This document shows positions 16,791 through 25,149 of a stretch of DNA of 42,991 nt, one piece after another; within the stretch, counting starts at the first letter, position 1; the number at the start of each line of letters is the position of its first letter. Position numbers and translations under genes: made by a program. Source of the DNA: a bacterium (lineage in GTDB: Bacteria; Patescibacteriota; Patescibacteriia; UBA1558; GWA2-36-10); contig JABIAL010000034.1 of the NCBI GenBank assembly GCA_018653315.1, positions 1-42,991 on the forward strand, read 5' to 3'. The notes beneath the pieces were generated by a model. The model searched no databases, was not told the origin of the DNA, and was given only the letters and a program-made list of their open reading frames with translations.

Positions 16791-18035
16791 ATGTTGCAAT
16801 CAAAATTATTTGGTAAAACACGTAAGGATATTTCTCAAGATGAGAAGAGTGTTAATGCTGAATTATTAACTCGAGCAGGATTTATATCTAAACAAATGGC
16901 CGGGGTCTATAGTTATTTGCCTTTAGGTTTAAAAACTTACCGTAAAGTTGAACAAATTATTAGAGAAGAAATGGATGAAATTGGCGGTCAAGAAGTATTA
17001 TTACCAACCTTACAAGCCAAGTCGCTTTGGGATCAAACAGGTAGATGGGAAGAACTTGAGCCAATAATGTATCAATTTACTGATCATCATGGCACAAAAA
17101 TAGGCTTAGGCGCTACTCATGAAGAAGTGATCACAGACATTGTTAAGCAATATGTTAACTCTTACAAAGATTTACCCATCTATCTTTACCAAATTCAAAA
17201 TAAATTTAGAGATGAAAAACGAGCGAAATCTGGTTTGTTGCGTGGTCGGGAGTTCGTAATGAAAGATTTATATAGTTTTCATGATAGTGAAGAAGATTTG
17301 AATAAATATTATAAAATAACTCATCAGGCTTATCTAAAAGTTTTTAAGCGCTTAGGTTTAGAGGCTTTTTCTGTGGAGGCTTCTGGTGGCGCAATGAGTA
17401 AACATAATTCTCATGAATTCATGGTTAAGACTGAAGCTGGTGAAGATATAACTATTTTATGTAATAGTTGTGCTTGGGCTCAAAATAAAGAAATTGCTAA
17501 TGTAAAAGCTGGTGACAAATGTCCAGATTGTGGTAAAAAAGTTGAAGAAGCCAAAACTGTTGAAGCTGGTAATATTTTCCATTTAGGCAATACTTATTCC
17601 AAAGGTATGGACTTGAAATTTACCGATAAAGATGGTAAACAAAAGGAAGTAATTATGGGTTCTTATGGAATTGGCTTAGGTAGAGTAATGGGCACTATTG
17701 TTGAAGCTAGTCATGATAAAGATGGTATTATTTGGACTAAAACTACCACTCCTTATCAGGTGCATTTGTTAAATCTTGCAAAAAGTGATAAAAGAAAGAA
17801 AGAAGCTAACAAGTTTTACATGAGCCTTAAAGAGGCTGATATTGATGTTTTGCACGATGATAGAGATATTTCTTTTGGTAAAAAGTTAAAAGACGCTGAT
17901 TTAATAGGGATTTGTTTACAAATTATTATTAGTGATAAGCAAGAAGAAATAGAGTTTAAAATTCGGGCAGATAAAACAACTAGTCTAATATCAATAAAGA
18001 ATGTAATTGATGAAGTTAAAAAATATTACAGCTAA
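16791..18035 (+). CDS. proS: Prolyl-tRNA synthetase, short form without editing insertion
   Basis: This class II synthetase charges tRNA-Pro. Motif 1 lies around GGQEVLLPTLQ, motif 2 at about 139-156 (FRDEKRAKSGLLRGREF) and motif 3 at about 290-301 (GSYGIGLGRVMG), followed by an anticodon-binding domain. It has 414 residues against about 570 for typical bacterial ProRS, and the gap between motifs 2 and 3 lacks the roughly 180-residue INS editing domain that removes mischarged Ala. A four-Cys ribbon is present (C224, C227, C244, C247). Editing would need a free-standing enzyme or be absent. Its stop overlaps the mreB start (TAATG). Confidence 0.95.
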   Translation: MLQSKLFGKTRKDISQDEKSVNAELLTRAGFISKQMAGVYSYLPLGLKTYRKVEQIIREEMDEIGGQEVLLPTLQAKSLWDQTGRWEELEPIMYQFTDHHGTKIGLGATHEEVITDIVKQYVNSYKDLPIYLYQIQNKFRDEKRAKSGLLRGREFVMKDLYSFHDSEEDLNKYYKITHQAYLKVFKRLGLEAFSVEASGGAMSKHNSHEFMVKTEAGEDITILCNSCAWAQNKEIANVKAGDKCPDCGKKVEEAKTVEAGNIFHLGNTYSKGMDLKFTDKDGKQKEVIMGSYGIGLGRVMGTIVEASHDKDGIIWTKTTTPYQVHLLNLAKSDKRKKEANKFYMSLKEADIDVLHDDRDISFGKKLKDADLIGICLQIIISDKQEEIEFKIRADKTTSLISIKNVIDEVKKYYS

Positions 18036-19087
18036 TGTTTAAAAAACTTTTCGGACAATTTTCTAAAGACATGGGAATCGACTTAGGTACGGCTAATACT
18101 TTGGTTTATGTAAAAGACCAAGGTATTGTAATTAATGAAGCTAGTGTAGTGGCGATTAATACTCGTAATGATAAAATTGTGGCCGTTGGTGATGACGCTA
18201 AAATCATGTTAGGTAAGACCCCACAACATATAAACGTTGTTCGTCCTTTGATTGACGGAGTAATTTCTGATTTTGAGGTTAGCGAAAAAATGATTAAACA
18301 TTTTATTAATAAAGTTCATCGTGAATCAATGACTTTCGTTCCTCGGCCAAAAGTAATGGTAGCAATACCTTTGGATGTAACAGAAGTAGAAAGAAAGGCA
18401 GTGGAAGATTCTGTGATGGGCGCTGGTGCTAGCGAAGTATTTTTGATTGAAGAGGTGGTAGCGGCTGCTATTGGGGCTGGATTACCTATTCAAGAAGCAA
18501 CTGCTAGTATGGTAGTGGATATTGGTGGTGGCACAACAGAAATTGCGGTTATTTCTTTAGGTGGGGTGGTTTCTTGGAAATCATTAAAATTAGCTGGTGA
18601 TAAATTAAATGAGGCAATTATTCAATATGCTCGTGATAAATTTAATATTTTATTAGGTGAACGAACAGCAGAAAAAATTAAATGTCAGATTGCATCTGTT
18701 TTACCATTGGACGAGCCAATCGATACTACTATGCGTGGTCGTGATTTATTAACTGGCTTGCCAAAAGAAATAAAAATCACCGATGCTAATATTCGAGAAG
18801 CGATAGCTAGACCAATTAAATTGATTGTAGAAAATATAAAAACAACTATTGAGAATACGCCACCAGAATTAGTAGCTGATCTTTATGAACGCGGTATGAT
18901 TTTAACAGGCGGAGGTGCTTTACTAAAGGGACTTGATGTTTTAATTCACCAAGAAACCAAAATGCCAGTGCATATAGCTGATGATCCACTTACAGCAGTA
19001 GTTCGTGGTACGGGAAAAGTTTTAGACGATTTAGATAATTTGAAAGAAATATTATTACCATCTACCAAAGATTTAGGTTTAACATAA
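18035..19087 (+). CDS. mreB: Rod-shape actin homologue MreB
   Basis: MreB polymerises on the inner membrane face and guides lateral wall synthesis. The 350-residue actin fold shows phosphate 1 GIDLGTANTLVYV, phosphate 2 VDIGGGTTEIAVIS and the adenosine motif LTGGGALLKG. The N-terminal MFKKLFGQF is an amphipathic membrane anchor. It heads the mreB-mreC-mreD-PBP2 string, all separated by 4 bp or less. A second MreB-like gene lies at 22761. Confidence 0.97.
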   Translation: MFKKLFGQFSKDMGIDLGTANTLVYVKDQGIVINEASVVAINTRNDKIVAVGDDAKIMLGKTPQHINVVRPLIDGVISDFEVSEKMIKHFINKVHRESMTFVPRPKVMVAIPLDVTEVERKAVEDSVMGAGASEVFLIEEVVAAAIGAGLPIQEATASMVVDIGGGTTEIAVISLGGVVSWKSLKLAGDKLNEAIIQYARDKFNILLGERTAEKIKCQIASVLPLDEPIDTTMRGRDLLTGLPKEIKITDANIREAIARPIKLIVENIKTTIENTPPELVADLYERGMILTGGGALLKGLDVLIHQETKMPVHIADDPLTAVVRGTGKVLDDLDNLKEILLPSTKDLGLT

Positions 19088-19091
19088 AAAA

Positions 19092-19832
19092 ATGTTAAGA
19101 CGAAATTTACAAATTTTTTTACTGTTCTTGGCAGCTAGCTTGTTGCTAATTTTTTTTAAGGAAGGTCAAATTTTTGATTTTGGTTTTGTGATGCGACAAT
19201 TACCGGCTCCACAAAAAGTAGCCAATCAATTATTAAATCCACCAGATGATTTGGCAGAGTCTTATAAAGAATTATTAGTAGAAAACAGTCAATTACAATT
19301 ATTAGAAGAAGAAAATAAAAAACTTAGAGAGTTATTGGATTTTACTCAGACTACTGAGCATGATTTAGTTGTCGCTAACGTTGTTAGTAGGGATTTTATT
19401 AATCAAAATTTATTGATTATTGATGTTGGTAATGCTGAAAATATTGGCATTGGTCAAGCGGTGGTAGTAAATAACGGAATTGTTATTGGTAAAATCATTG
19501 ATGTTATGCAAGATGCGGCTGTAGTTAGATTATTAACTGATAATGGAAGTAAATTAGCTGTTAGTTTAGGAGATCAAACTTTAATATCTGGTTTATTATC
19601 TGGTTCCCTTGGCCTGGGTATGTCTTTGCAGTACATTCCACAAGACACAGAGCTAAAAAAGGGTGATATTTTATTCACATCAGATTTAAATGAGCTAATA
19701 CCAGGTGGTTTAGTTGTTGGTCAAGTAGAAGAGGTTGAGTTTTCTGAAGGAGAATTATTTAAAAAAGCATCTATCTCACCTTTGGTCGACTATAACACAC
19801 TATCCTTGCTTAGTGTCATTGTTTCCTTATGA
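19092..19832 (+). CDS. mreC: Rod-shape protein MreC
   Basis: MreC links the MreB filament to the periplasmic or extracytoplasmic synthases. The 246 residues comprise a short cytoplasmic start, one transmembrane helix (about 5-21, LQIFLLFLAASLLLIFF), a coiled coil at about 58-80 (ENSQLQLLEEENKKLRELL) and the double beta-barrel domain (VVSRDFINQNLLIIDVG, VVNNGIVIGKI, GLSGSLGLG-like turns). Its TGA stop overlaps the mreD start by 4 bp (ATGA). This is the only TGA stop I found. Confidence 0.93.
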   Translation: MLRRNLQIFLLFLAASLLLIFFKEGQIFDFGFVMRQLPAPQKVANQLLNPPDDLAESYKELLVENSQLQLLEEENKKLRELLDFTQTTEHDLVVANVVSRDFINQNLLIIDVGNAENIGIGQAVVVNNGIVIGKIIDVMQDAAVVRLLTDNGSKLAVSLGDQTLISGLLSGSLGLGMSLQYIPQDTELKKGDILFTSDLNELIPGGLVVGQVEEVEFSEGELFKKASISPLVDYNTLSLLSVIVSL

Positions 19833-20335
19833 AATATTTAGCAACTTTATTTATTTTTGTCCTAGCTCATTCACTATATTCGTTATTTAATTTACACGAA
19901 TGGCATTTCGTACAGCCTTTTTTGATTGCGGTAATTTTTTTATACTTAGCTGTTGATGATATTTGGTTGCATTATGGTTTCGCATTTTTAGCTGGTATGT
20001 TAATGGATGCGTATAGTGCTAATTTTGGCTTATATACTATTAGTCTTTTGACTACTGTATTTGTCTTAAAATTTTTACACTCAACTGTTTTTACTTCCAA
20101 AAATACAGGAACAATTATTGCCTTAGCTTTTATTTGTCAGGCTAGCTTTTGGTTAATATTAATTTTATCATATTTTGCTTTACCGTATAATTTTTTGAAT
20201 GTTTCTTGGAGTATGCTATGGTCTATTGTCATATTTTCGGTAATTGATTCTTTATTGATTATTTTTCTTTATATTTTGTATTTTAATATTTGGTTAAAAC
20301 GTAAAGCATCACTACAAGATAATTATCATTTTTAA
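19829..20335 (+). CDS. mreD: Rod-shape membrane protein MreD
   Basis: This 168-residue, very hydrophobic protein has about five transmembrane helices and charged residues mainly in the loops and tail. Sequence alone gives a weak match, as usual for MreD, but the position between mreC and PBP2 with a 4-bp overlap makes the call secure. It completes the elongasome scaffold. Confidence 0.85.
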   Translation: MKYLATLFIFVLAHSLYSLFNLHEWHFVQPFLIAVIFLYLAVDDIWLHYGFAFLAGMLMDAYSANFGLYTISLLTTVFVLKFLHSTVFTSKNTGTIIALAFICQASFWLILILSYFALPYNFLNVSWSMLWSIVIFSVIDSLLIIFLYILYFNIWLKRKASLQDNYHF

Positions 20336-22234
20336 ATGAAAGACGATCCATTTAAAATTCAAGAAGGCTCGGTAAAAGATAGTAGGCTTAAAGGTTTTTC
20401 CAAAAGTCGTCATTCAGGAGACTATGTAGATTTTGCCTGGGCTAAGAGTGCACAAACAATAGGTAAGTTTTTTGCTGATGAAAAAGTTAATCGTTTATTT
20501 TTTATTTTATTAATTTTATTAGGAATTTTATGGGGCAGAGGATTTTATTTACAGATAACAAAGGGGGAATCATTTCGCAGTGTAGCAGAAGGTAATCGTT
20601 TACGAGAAGAGTTAATTGTATCGAATCGGGGATTGATTTATGATAGATTTGGTAATTTATTAGTCAAAAATGTTTCGCATTTTTTTCTTTATTTGTCGCC
20701 ACGTAATTTGCCAGAAGAAATAAATGATCGAGAAAAACTTTTTGTTAAGCTAGAAGAATTACTAGATATTAATATAGAAGAGATCAAGGAGGAAATAAAT
20801 AATAATTCAAAACGAGACAATGTATTGATTTACGAAAATATTCCCTATGAAGAAGCAATGCAATTAATATTGTTGTCAGAAACAAATCAAGAATTATCAG
20901 TGTCATATGAGCCACGTCGTCAATATTTTGATTATTTGGGCTTAGCTCATGTTATTGGTTATTTAGGAGATGTGACAGAAGATGATTTGGGGCAAGATGA
21001 ATATACACATAATGACCGAATCGGTAAAACTGGATTGGAGTTGAAGTATGAAAATATTTTACGAGGACAGGATGGTTTACGGCAAATAGAAGTAGATGCT
21101 TTAAATAGAGAAAAAAATATTATTGCTTGGAAAGAGCCAATTGATGGAAATGATTTATTTTTGACGCTTGATGCTAAAGCACAAAGTAAATTGCATGAGA
21201 TCATGACTGACAATGCACGAAAATATGATAAACCAAAAATGGCCGCTGTTGTCTTAGATGCAAATGACGGAGGGGTGTTAGCAATGATGAGCCTACCAGT
21301 ATATGATAATAATATTTTTACTTCTAGTTTAAATAGAGAGGATTATAATAAAATTATCACTGATCCGACGACGCCTTTATTAAATCGCACGATAAATGGT
21401 ACTTATCCATATGGCTCTGTTTTTAAGCCAATAGTTGCAGCAGCAGCCTTAGAAGAAGAAATTATCAATTCTTCATTTACTGTAAATAGTACTGGTGGAG
21501 TACAAATAGGTAATAGTTTTTTTCCTGATTGGCGTGCTTCTGGGCATGGTAAGACAAATATCAAGTGGGCCTTGGCAGATTCTGTTAATACATTTTTTTA
21601 TACTATTGGTGGTGGTAACAATCAATGGCTAGAAGAAGGTCTTGGTATTAATAAAATAATAAAATATGCCAAAAAATTTGGTCTAGGTCAAATAACTGGT
21701 ATAGATTTGATTTCCGAGGCTGATGGTTTTTTACCAAGTAAAAATTGGAAAGAAAAAACTTTAGACGAAAGGTGGTATCTGGGCGACACATATAATTTAT
21801 CTATTGGGCAAGGATATTTGTTAGGAACTCCTATTCAAACGGCAGTATTTATGTCTTATTTTGCTACTGGCCAAGCATATCAGCCACACTTTATAAAATC
21901 TACAAAATCTGCTATTGAAAATCAAGGATATAAATCAAAGCTAGTCTTGGAAAATTTATTAGATAATGATAATCTAAATATTATCCGAGCTGGACTTAGG
22001 GAAACAGTCAAAACTGGCACAGCCACAAGTTTACAGTCAGTAGCAGTAGATGTAGCCGGAAAAACTGGCACAGCTCAATTTAATCGCAATAAAACACCAC
22101 ATTCATGGTTTACGGGCTTTGCTCCATATGATGATCCGCAAATAGTAATAACAGTGTTAGTAGAAGAAGGTGGTGATCGTGGTTTGGCAGTTACTGTAGC
22201 TCGTCAATTTATGGAATGGTACTTTGAGAGGTAG
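20336..22234 (+). CDS. mrdA: Penicillin-binding protein 2, peptidoglycan transpeptidase
   Basis: PBP2 cross-links peptidoglycan during elongation. The 632 residues include a cytoplasmic tail of about 55 residues, one signal-anchor helix (LFFILLILLGILWG), the dimerisation/pedestal domain and the transpeptidase domain. The latter has the active-site S361 and K364 (GSVFKP), SVN at 416-418 and KTGTAQ at 576-581. A second KTGTA occurs about 20 residues earlier. The gene begins on the base after the mreD stop. Its presence shows the cell makes a cross-linked wall. Confidence 0.95.
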   Translation: MKDDPFKIQEGSVKDSRLKGFSKSRHSGDYVDFAWAKSAQTIGKFFADEKVNRLFFILLILLGILWGRGFYLQITKGESFRSVAEGNRLREELIVSNRGLIYDRFGNLLVKNVSHFFLYLSPRNLPEEINDREKLFVKLEELLDINIEEIKEEINNNSKRDNVLIYENIPYEEAMQLILLSETNQELSVSYEPRRQYFDYLGLAHVIGYLGDVTEDDLGQDEYTHNDRIGKTGLELKYENILRGQDGLRQIEVDALNREKNIIAWKEPIDGNDLFLTLDAKAQSKLHEIMTDNARKYDKPKMAAVVLDANDGGVLAMMSLPVYDNNIFTSSLNREDYNKIITDPTTPLLNRTINGTYPYGSVFKPIVAAAALEEEIINSSFTVNSTGGVQIGNSFFPDWRASGHGKTNIKWALADSVNTFFYTIGGGNNQWLEEGLGINKIIKYAKKFGLGQITGIDLISEADGFLPSKNWKEKTLDERWYLGDTYNLSIGQGYLLGTPIQTAVFMSYFATGQAYQPHFIKSTKSAIENQGYKSKLVLENLLDNDNLNIIRAGLRETVKTGTATSLQSVAVDVAGKTGTAQFNRNKTPHSWFTGFAPYDDPQIVITVLVEEGGDRGLAVTVARQFMEWYFER

Positions 22235-22237
22235 GTT

Positions 22238-22246
22238 TGCTAAAAT
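22238..22246 (+). promoter_or_regulatory. Possible extended -10 promoter of greA
   Basis: TGCTAAAAT follows the PBP2 stop closely. It would give a leader of about 50 nt to greA. No -35 at a proper distance is seen. Confidence 0.45.
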
Positions 22247-22304
22247 CTGAGAAATAGGTCAGAATAAGAATATATTATTAATAACAAAATAAAAAGAATT
22301 AAAC

Positions 22305-22760
22305 ATGGACAGAAAAATATTAACTCCCGAAGGTTTAGAAAAACTTAAGGAAGAATTAGAACATCTAAAAAATATTAAACGTAGAGAAGTAACTGAACGT
22401 ATCAAGACTGCTAAGGCATTTGGTGATTTATCTGAGAACGCTGAGTATCAAGAAGCTAAAGATGAGCAGGCTTTTGTTGAGGGTAGAATCATTGAATTAG
22501 ACAATATTACAAAAACAGCTGTAGTGGCTGATAAAAAAGATATAGATATAGTACAAGTTGGTTCACATGTCAAAGTAGAAAAAGAAGATGGAGTTTTTGA
22601 ATTTACTGTTGTTGGTAGCACGGAAGCTGATCCTGCTAATGGAAAGATATCAGTCGAGTCTCCATTGGGCAATGCTTTTATTGGTAAGAGCAAAAATGAT
22701 GAGCTTGAAGTAAATCTACCAATTGGTGTAGTTAAATATAAAATATTAGATATTTCATAA
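22305..22760 (+). CDS. greA: Transcript cleavage factor GreA
   Basis: GreA enters the RNA polymerase secondary channel and stimulates cleavage of backtracked RNA. The 151 residues have the N-terminal coiled coil with the acidic tip motif GDLSENAEYQEAK and a C-terminal FKBP-like domain (VGSTEADPANGKISVESPLG). The family length is normal. It sits between the PBP2 gene and the second mreB, whose ATG begins immediately after the greA stop, so the two are probably co-transcribed. Confidence 0.95.
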   Translation: MDRKILTPEGLEKLKEELEHLKNIKRREVTERIKTAKAFGDLSENAEYQEAKDEQAFVEGRIIELDNITKTAVVADKKDIDIVQVGSHVKVEKEDGVFEFTVVGSTEADPANGKISVESPLGNAFIGKSKNDELEVNLPIGVVKYKILDIS

Positions 22761-23774
22761 ATGTTTATTAAAAAAATTGGCATTGATTTAGGCACAGCTT
22801 ATACCCTGGTTTATATTCCTAAACGAGGCATTGTTATCAATGAGCCTAGTGTAGTGGCAATTTCTGTTTTTGATAAAAAAGTAATGGCCGTTGGTGATGA
22901 AGCCAAAGATATGATTGGTCGTACTCCTGATTCTATTGTCGCCTCACGACCGTTAAAAGATGGTGTTATCGCCGACTATAGAACCACTGAAAGCATGTTG
23001 CGTTATTTTATAAACAAGGCTGTTGGTGGGATGAAAATATTTCGCCCAGAAGTAATGATTGCAGTACCAGCTGGCATTACTTCGACTGAAAGGCGAGCGG
23101 TGATTGACGCTACTTTAAATGCTGGAGCTAAAGCGGCATACATTATTCGTGAACCGATCGCAGCTGCTATTGGCGCAGATATACCCATTGGTTCTGCTTC
23201 TGGTCATATGATTGTTGATATGGGTGGCGGAACATCAGAAATTGCTGTGATTTCTTTAGGTGGTATTGTAGCTAATAGTTCGGTAAAAATTGGTGGTAAT
23301 AAATTTGATGCTGCTATTGGAGAATTTATTAAGAAGAAATATAATTTAGCAATTGGTGAACGAACAGCTGAAGATGCAAAAATTAAAACTGGTTCAGCTC
23401 AATTTTTGGATAAAGATGAAAAATTATTCATGGATGTCAAAGGACGTGACATGATTACCGGTTTACCACGTACTATTACTATTAATTCAGATGATATAAC
23501 AGAAGCATTACAAAATGAACTGCAAGGCTTAATTTCAGCTGTAAAATCGGTATTATATCAAACACCCCCAGAATTGTCGGCTGATATTATGGACAAAGGC
23601 ATGGTTTTGTCTGGTGGAACATCATTATTACGTAATATGGATAAATTATTAGCTCAAGCAACTGGCGTACCAGCTTATACAGCTGATGATTCTTTATTAT
23701 GTGTGGCTAGAGGAACTGGTATTGCTTTAGAAAATCTAGAGTCTTATAAGCGTAGTATTTTGTCAGCAAAATAA
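22761..23774 (+). CDS. Second MreB/Mbl-like actin homologue
   Basis: This 337-residue paralogue of the MreB at 18035 shares the whole actin core: GIDLGTAYTLVYIPKRG, VDMGGGTSEIAVISLGG and LSGGTSLLRN. The adenosine motif is SGGTS where the first copy has TGGGA, and the N-terminus is shorter (MFIKKIG), so membrane binding may differ. Two MreB copies in a small genome suggest specialised filaments like MreB/Mbl in Bacillus. Its ATG follows the greA stop directly, and a glycosyltransferase gene begins 1 bp after its own stop. Confidence 0.93.
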   Translation: MFIKKIGIDLGTAYTLVYIPKRGIVINEPSVVAISVFDKKVMAVGDEAKDMIGRTPDSIVASRPLKDGVIADYRTTESMLRYFINKAVGGMKIFRPEVMIAVPAGITSTERRAVIDATLNAGAKAAYIIREPIAAAIGADIPIGSASGHMIVDMGGGTSEIAVISLGGIVANSSVKIGGNKFDAAIGEFIKKKYNLAIGERTAEDAKIKTGSAQFLDKDEKLFMDVKGRDMITGLPRTITINSDDITEALQNELQGLISAVKSVLYQTPPELSADIMDKGMVLSGGTSLLRNMDKLLAQATGVPAYTADDSLLCVARGTGIALENLESYKRSILSAK

Positions 23775-23775
23775 T

Positions 23776-24876
23776 ATGTCTATCATTGGACTAGAAGCAA
23801 CTCGTGCTAATAGAAAAGACAAGACAGGAACTGAATGGTATGCTTGGCATTTATTAGAGCAATTTAAAAAAATAGATAAAAATAATAAATTTATTGTTTA
23901 TTATAATAAAACTTTAGTCGGTGATATAAAATCTTGTCCGACTAATTTTATTTTACGGCAACTAAAATGGCCATTTAGAAAATTATGGACTCATTTACGT
24001 TTAAGTTTTGAATTAATTTTTAATCCAGTAGATAAATTTTTTGCTAGTAATGCAGTGCCATTATTTACTCGTGGTGAAGTGACGGTGACAGTTCATGATT
24101 TGGGTTTTTTTCGTCAACCAAAACTTTATCATCCTTTAGAAAAAATTTATCATAAAGTTTCGCATCGCTTAGCAATTACTAGAGCTAATAAAATTATTGC
24201 TGTTTCTCAAGCTACAGCCAATGATATTATAAAATACTTTCCTAAAGTCAAAAATAAAATTAAAGTTATTTATAATGGTTGGGATCAAGAAAAATTTAAA
24301 CCAGTTAGCGAGGAGATTAAAACCCAAATTAAAAATAAGTATAATTTACCAGCTAAATTTATTTTATATATTGGCCGGATAGAGACTAAAAAGAATATTC
24401 AAAATTTAGTTAAGGCCTTTGCATTATTAAAAGATACAGATTACCATTTAGTATTAGCTGGTCGCCCTGGTAATTTTGGTTACGAAGAAATATTAGCTTT
24501 AACTAAACAAGAGGAAATTAAAGATAGGATACATTTGTTGGGGTATGTTGAAGCAGAGGATTATCAGAAATTAATAGCAGCTACAAATTTTTTTATTTTC
24601 CCTTCAAAGTTTGAAGGTTTTGGTATTCCAATTTTAGAAGCTATGGGTTGTGGGGTGCCAGTGCTTAGTTCAGATATTCCAGTGTTGAAAGAAGTAGGCG
24701 GAAAAGCGGCGATTTATTTTAATCCTAATCAGCCACAGGATATAGCAGATAAACTAGATAATTTTATTACAGATAGACAATTACAGGTAGAAATGATAAA
24801 TTACGGTAAAGAACAAGCTGTTAAATTTTCTTGGACTAAATGTGCTCAAGAAACTTTAGATTATATTTTAGAATAA
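23776..24876 (+). CDS. GT4-family glycosyltransferase
   Basis: This 366-residue GT-B retaining glycosyltransferase would move a sugar from a nucleotide donor to a lipid-linked or surface glycan. The N-terminal acceptor domain has VTVHDLGFF. The donor domain has ANKIIAVSQATANDI, YIGRIETKKNIQNLVKAF and the donor-binding FEGFGIPILEAMGCG. Sugar and acceptor are not predictable. It resembles the GT4 proteins at 28165 and 29274 and may serve the same glycan pathway, although RNase P RNA lies between. Confidence 0.9.
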   Translation: MSIIGLEATRANRKDKTGTEWYAWHLLEQFKKIDKNNKFIVYYNKTLVGDIKSCPTNFILRQLKWPFRKLWTHLRLSFELIFNPVDKFFASNAVPLFTRGEVTVTVHDLGFFRQPKLYHPLEKIYHKVSHRLAITRANKIIAVSQATANDIIKYFPKVKNKIKVIYNGWDQEKFKPVSEEIKTQIKNKYNLPAKFILYIGRIETKKNIQNLVKAFALLKDTDYHLVLAGRPGNFGYEEILALTKQEEIKDRIHLLGYVEAEDYQKLIAATNFFIFPSKFEGFGIPILEAMGCGVPVLSSDIPVLKEVGGKAAIYFNPNQPQDIADKLDNFITDRQLQVEMINYGKEQAVKFSWTKCAQETLDYILE

Positions 24877-24903
24877 TGTTTTTTCAAATACATGGAGGGC
24901 ATC

Positions 24904-25077
24904 ATGTCTTGGTCTTGGAAAATGGCGTTCATTGTAATAGTCGTTTTAGCCTATGGGCTATTCGGCAAAATAGATGGACAATATGGTGAATTTATAAAAC
25001 CTTCTTGGATGAAGAAAAAGGAAAAGAAAATCATCAAGAAAAAAGAGAAAAAACCAAAGGAGGAGGAAAAACATTAA
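24904..25077 (+). CDS. Small single-TM basic protein, unknown function
   Basis: The start is set at the ATG at 24904 (MSWSWKMAFIVIVV), because GGAGGG at 24894-24899 is an ideally spaced Shine-Dalgarno; the ATG at 24892 overlaps that site. The 57-residue product has one helix (about 6-23), then YGEFIKPSWMKKKEKK and an extremely Lys/Glu-rich tail. It is one of only two genes here with a clear Shine-Dalgarno. The tail might contact nucleic acid or ribosomes, but there is no homology basis for that. Confidence 0.6.
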   Translation: MSWSWKMAFIVIVVLAYGLFGKIDGQYGEFIKPSWMKKKEKKIIKKKEKKPKEEEKH

Positions 25078-25110
25078 AAACCCCAATATTTCATAACAAT
25101 GGGGTTTTTT
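25076..25110 (+). terminator. Terminator after the small basic protein gene
   Basis: AAAAACCCCA pairs with TGGGGTTTTT around a 14-nt loop and ends in a T-tract. The 5' arm overlaps the stop codon. Confidence 0.9.
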
Positions 25111-25112
25111 AA

Positions 25113-25141
25113 TTGACAATATATATAAAATATGTTATAAA
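25113..25141 (+). promoter_or_regulatory. Promoter of RNase P RNA
   Basis: TTGACA, a 17-nt spacer and TGtTATAAA (extended -10). This is the best complete promoter in the window. Start predicted at about 25148, matching the 5' end of helix P1 at 25151. Confidence 0.85.
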
Positions 25142-25149
25142 ATAGCAGA

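Noticed and set aside
19829-19832. Alternative genetic code (TGA as Gly, as in some candidate-phyla lineages)
   Set aside because: No in-frame TGA occurs inside the long conserved genes, and mreC ends at a TGA overlapping the mreD ATG.
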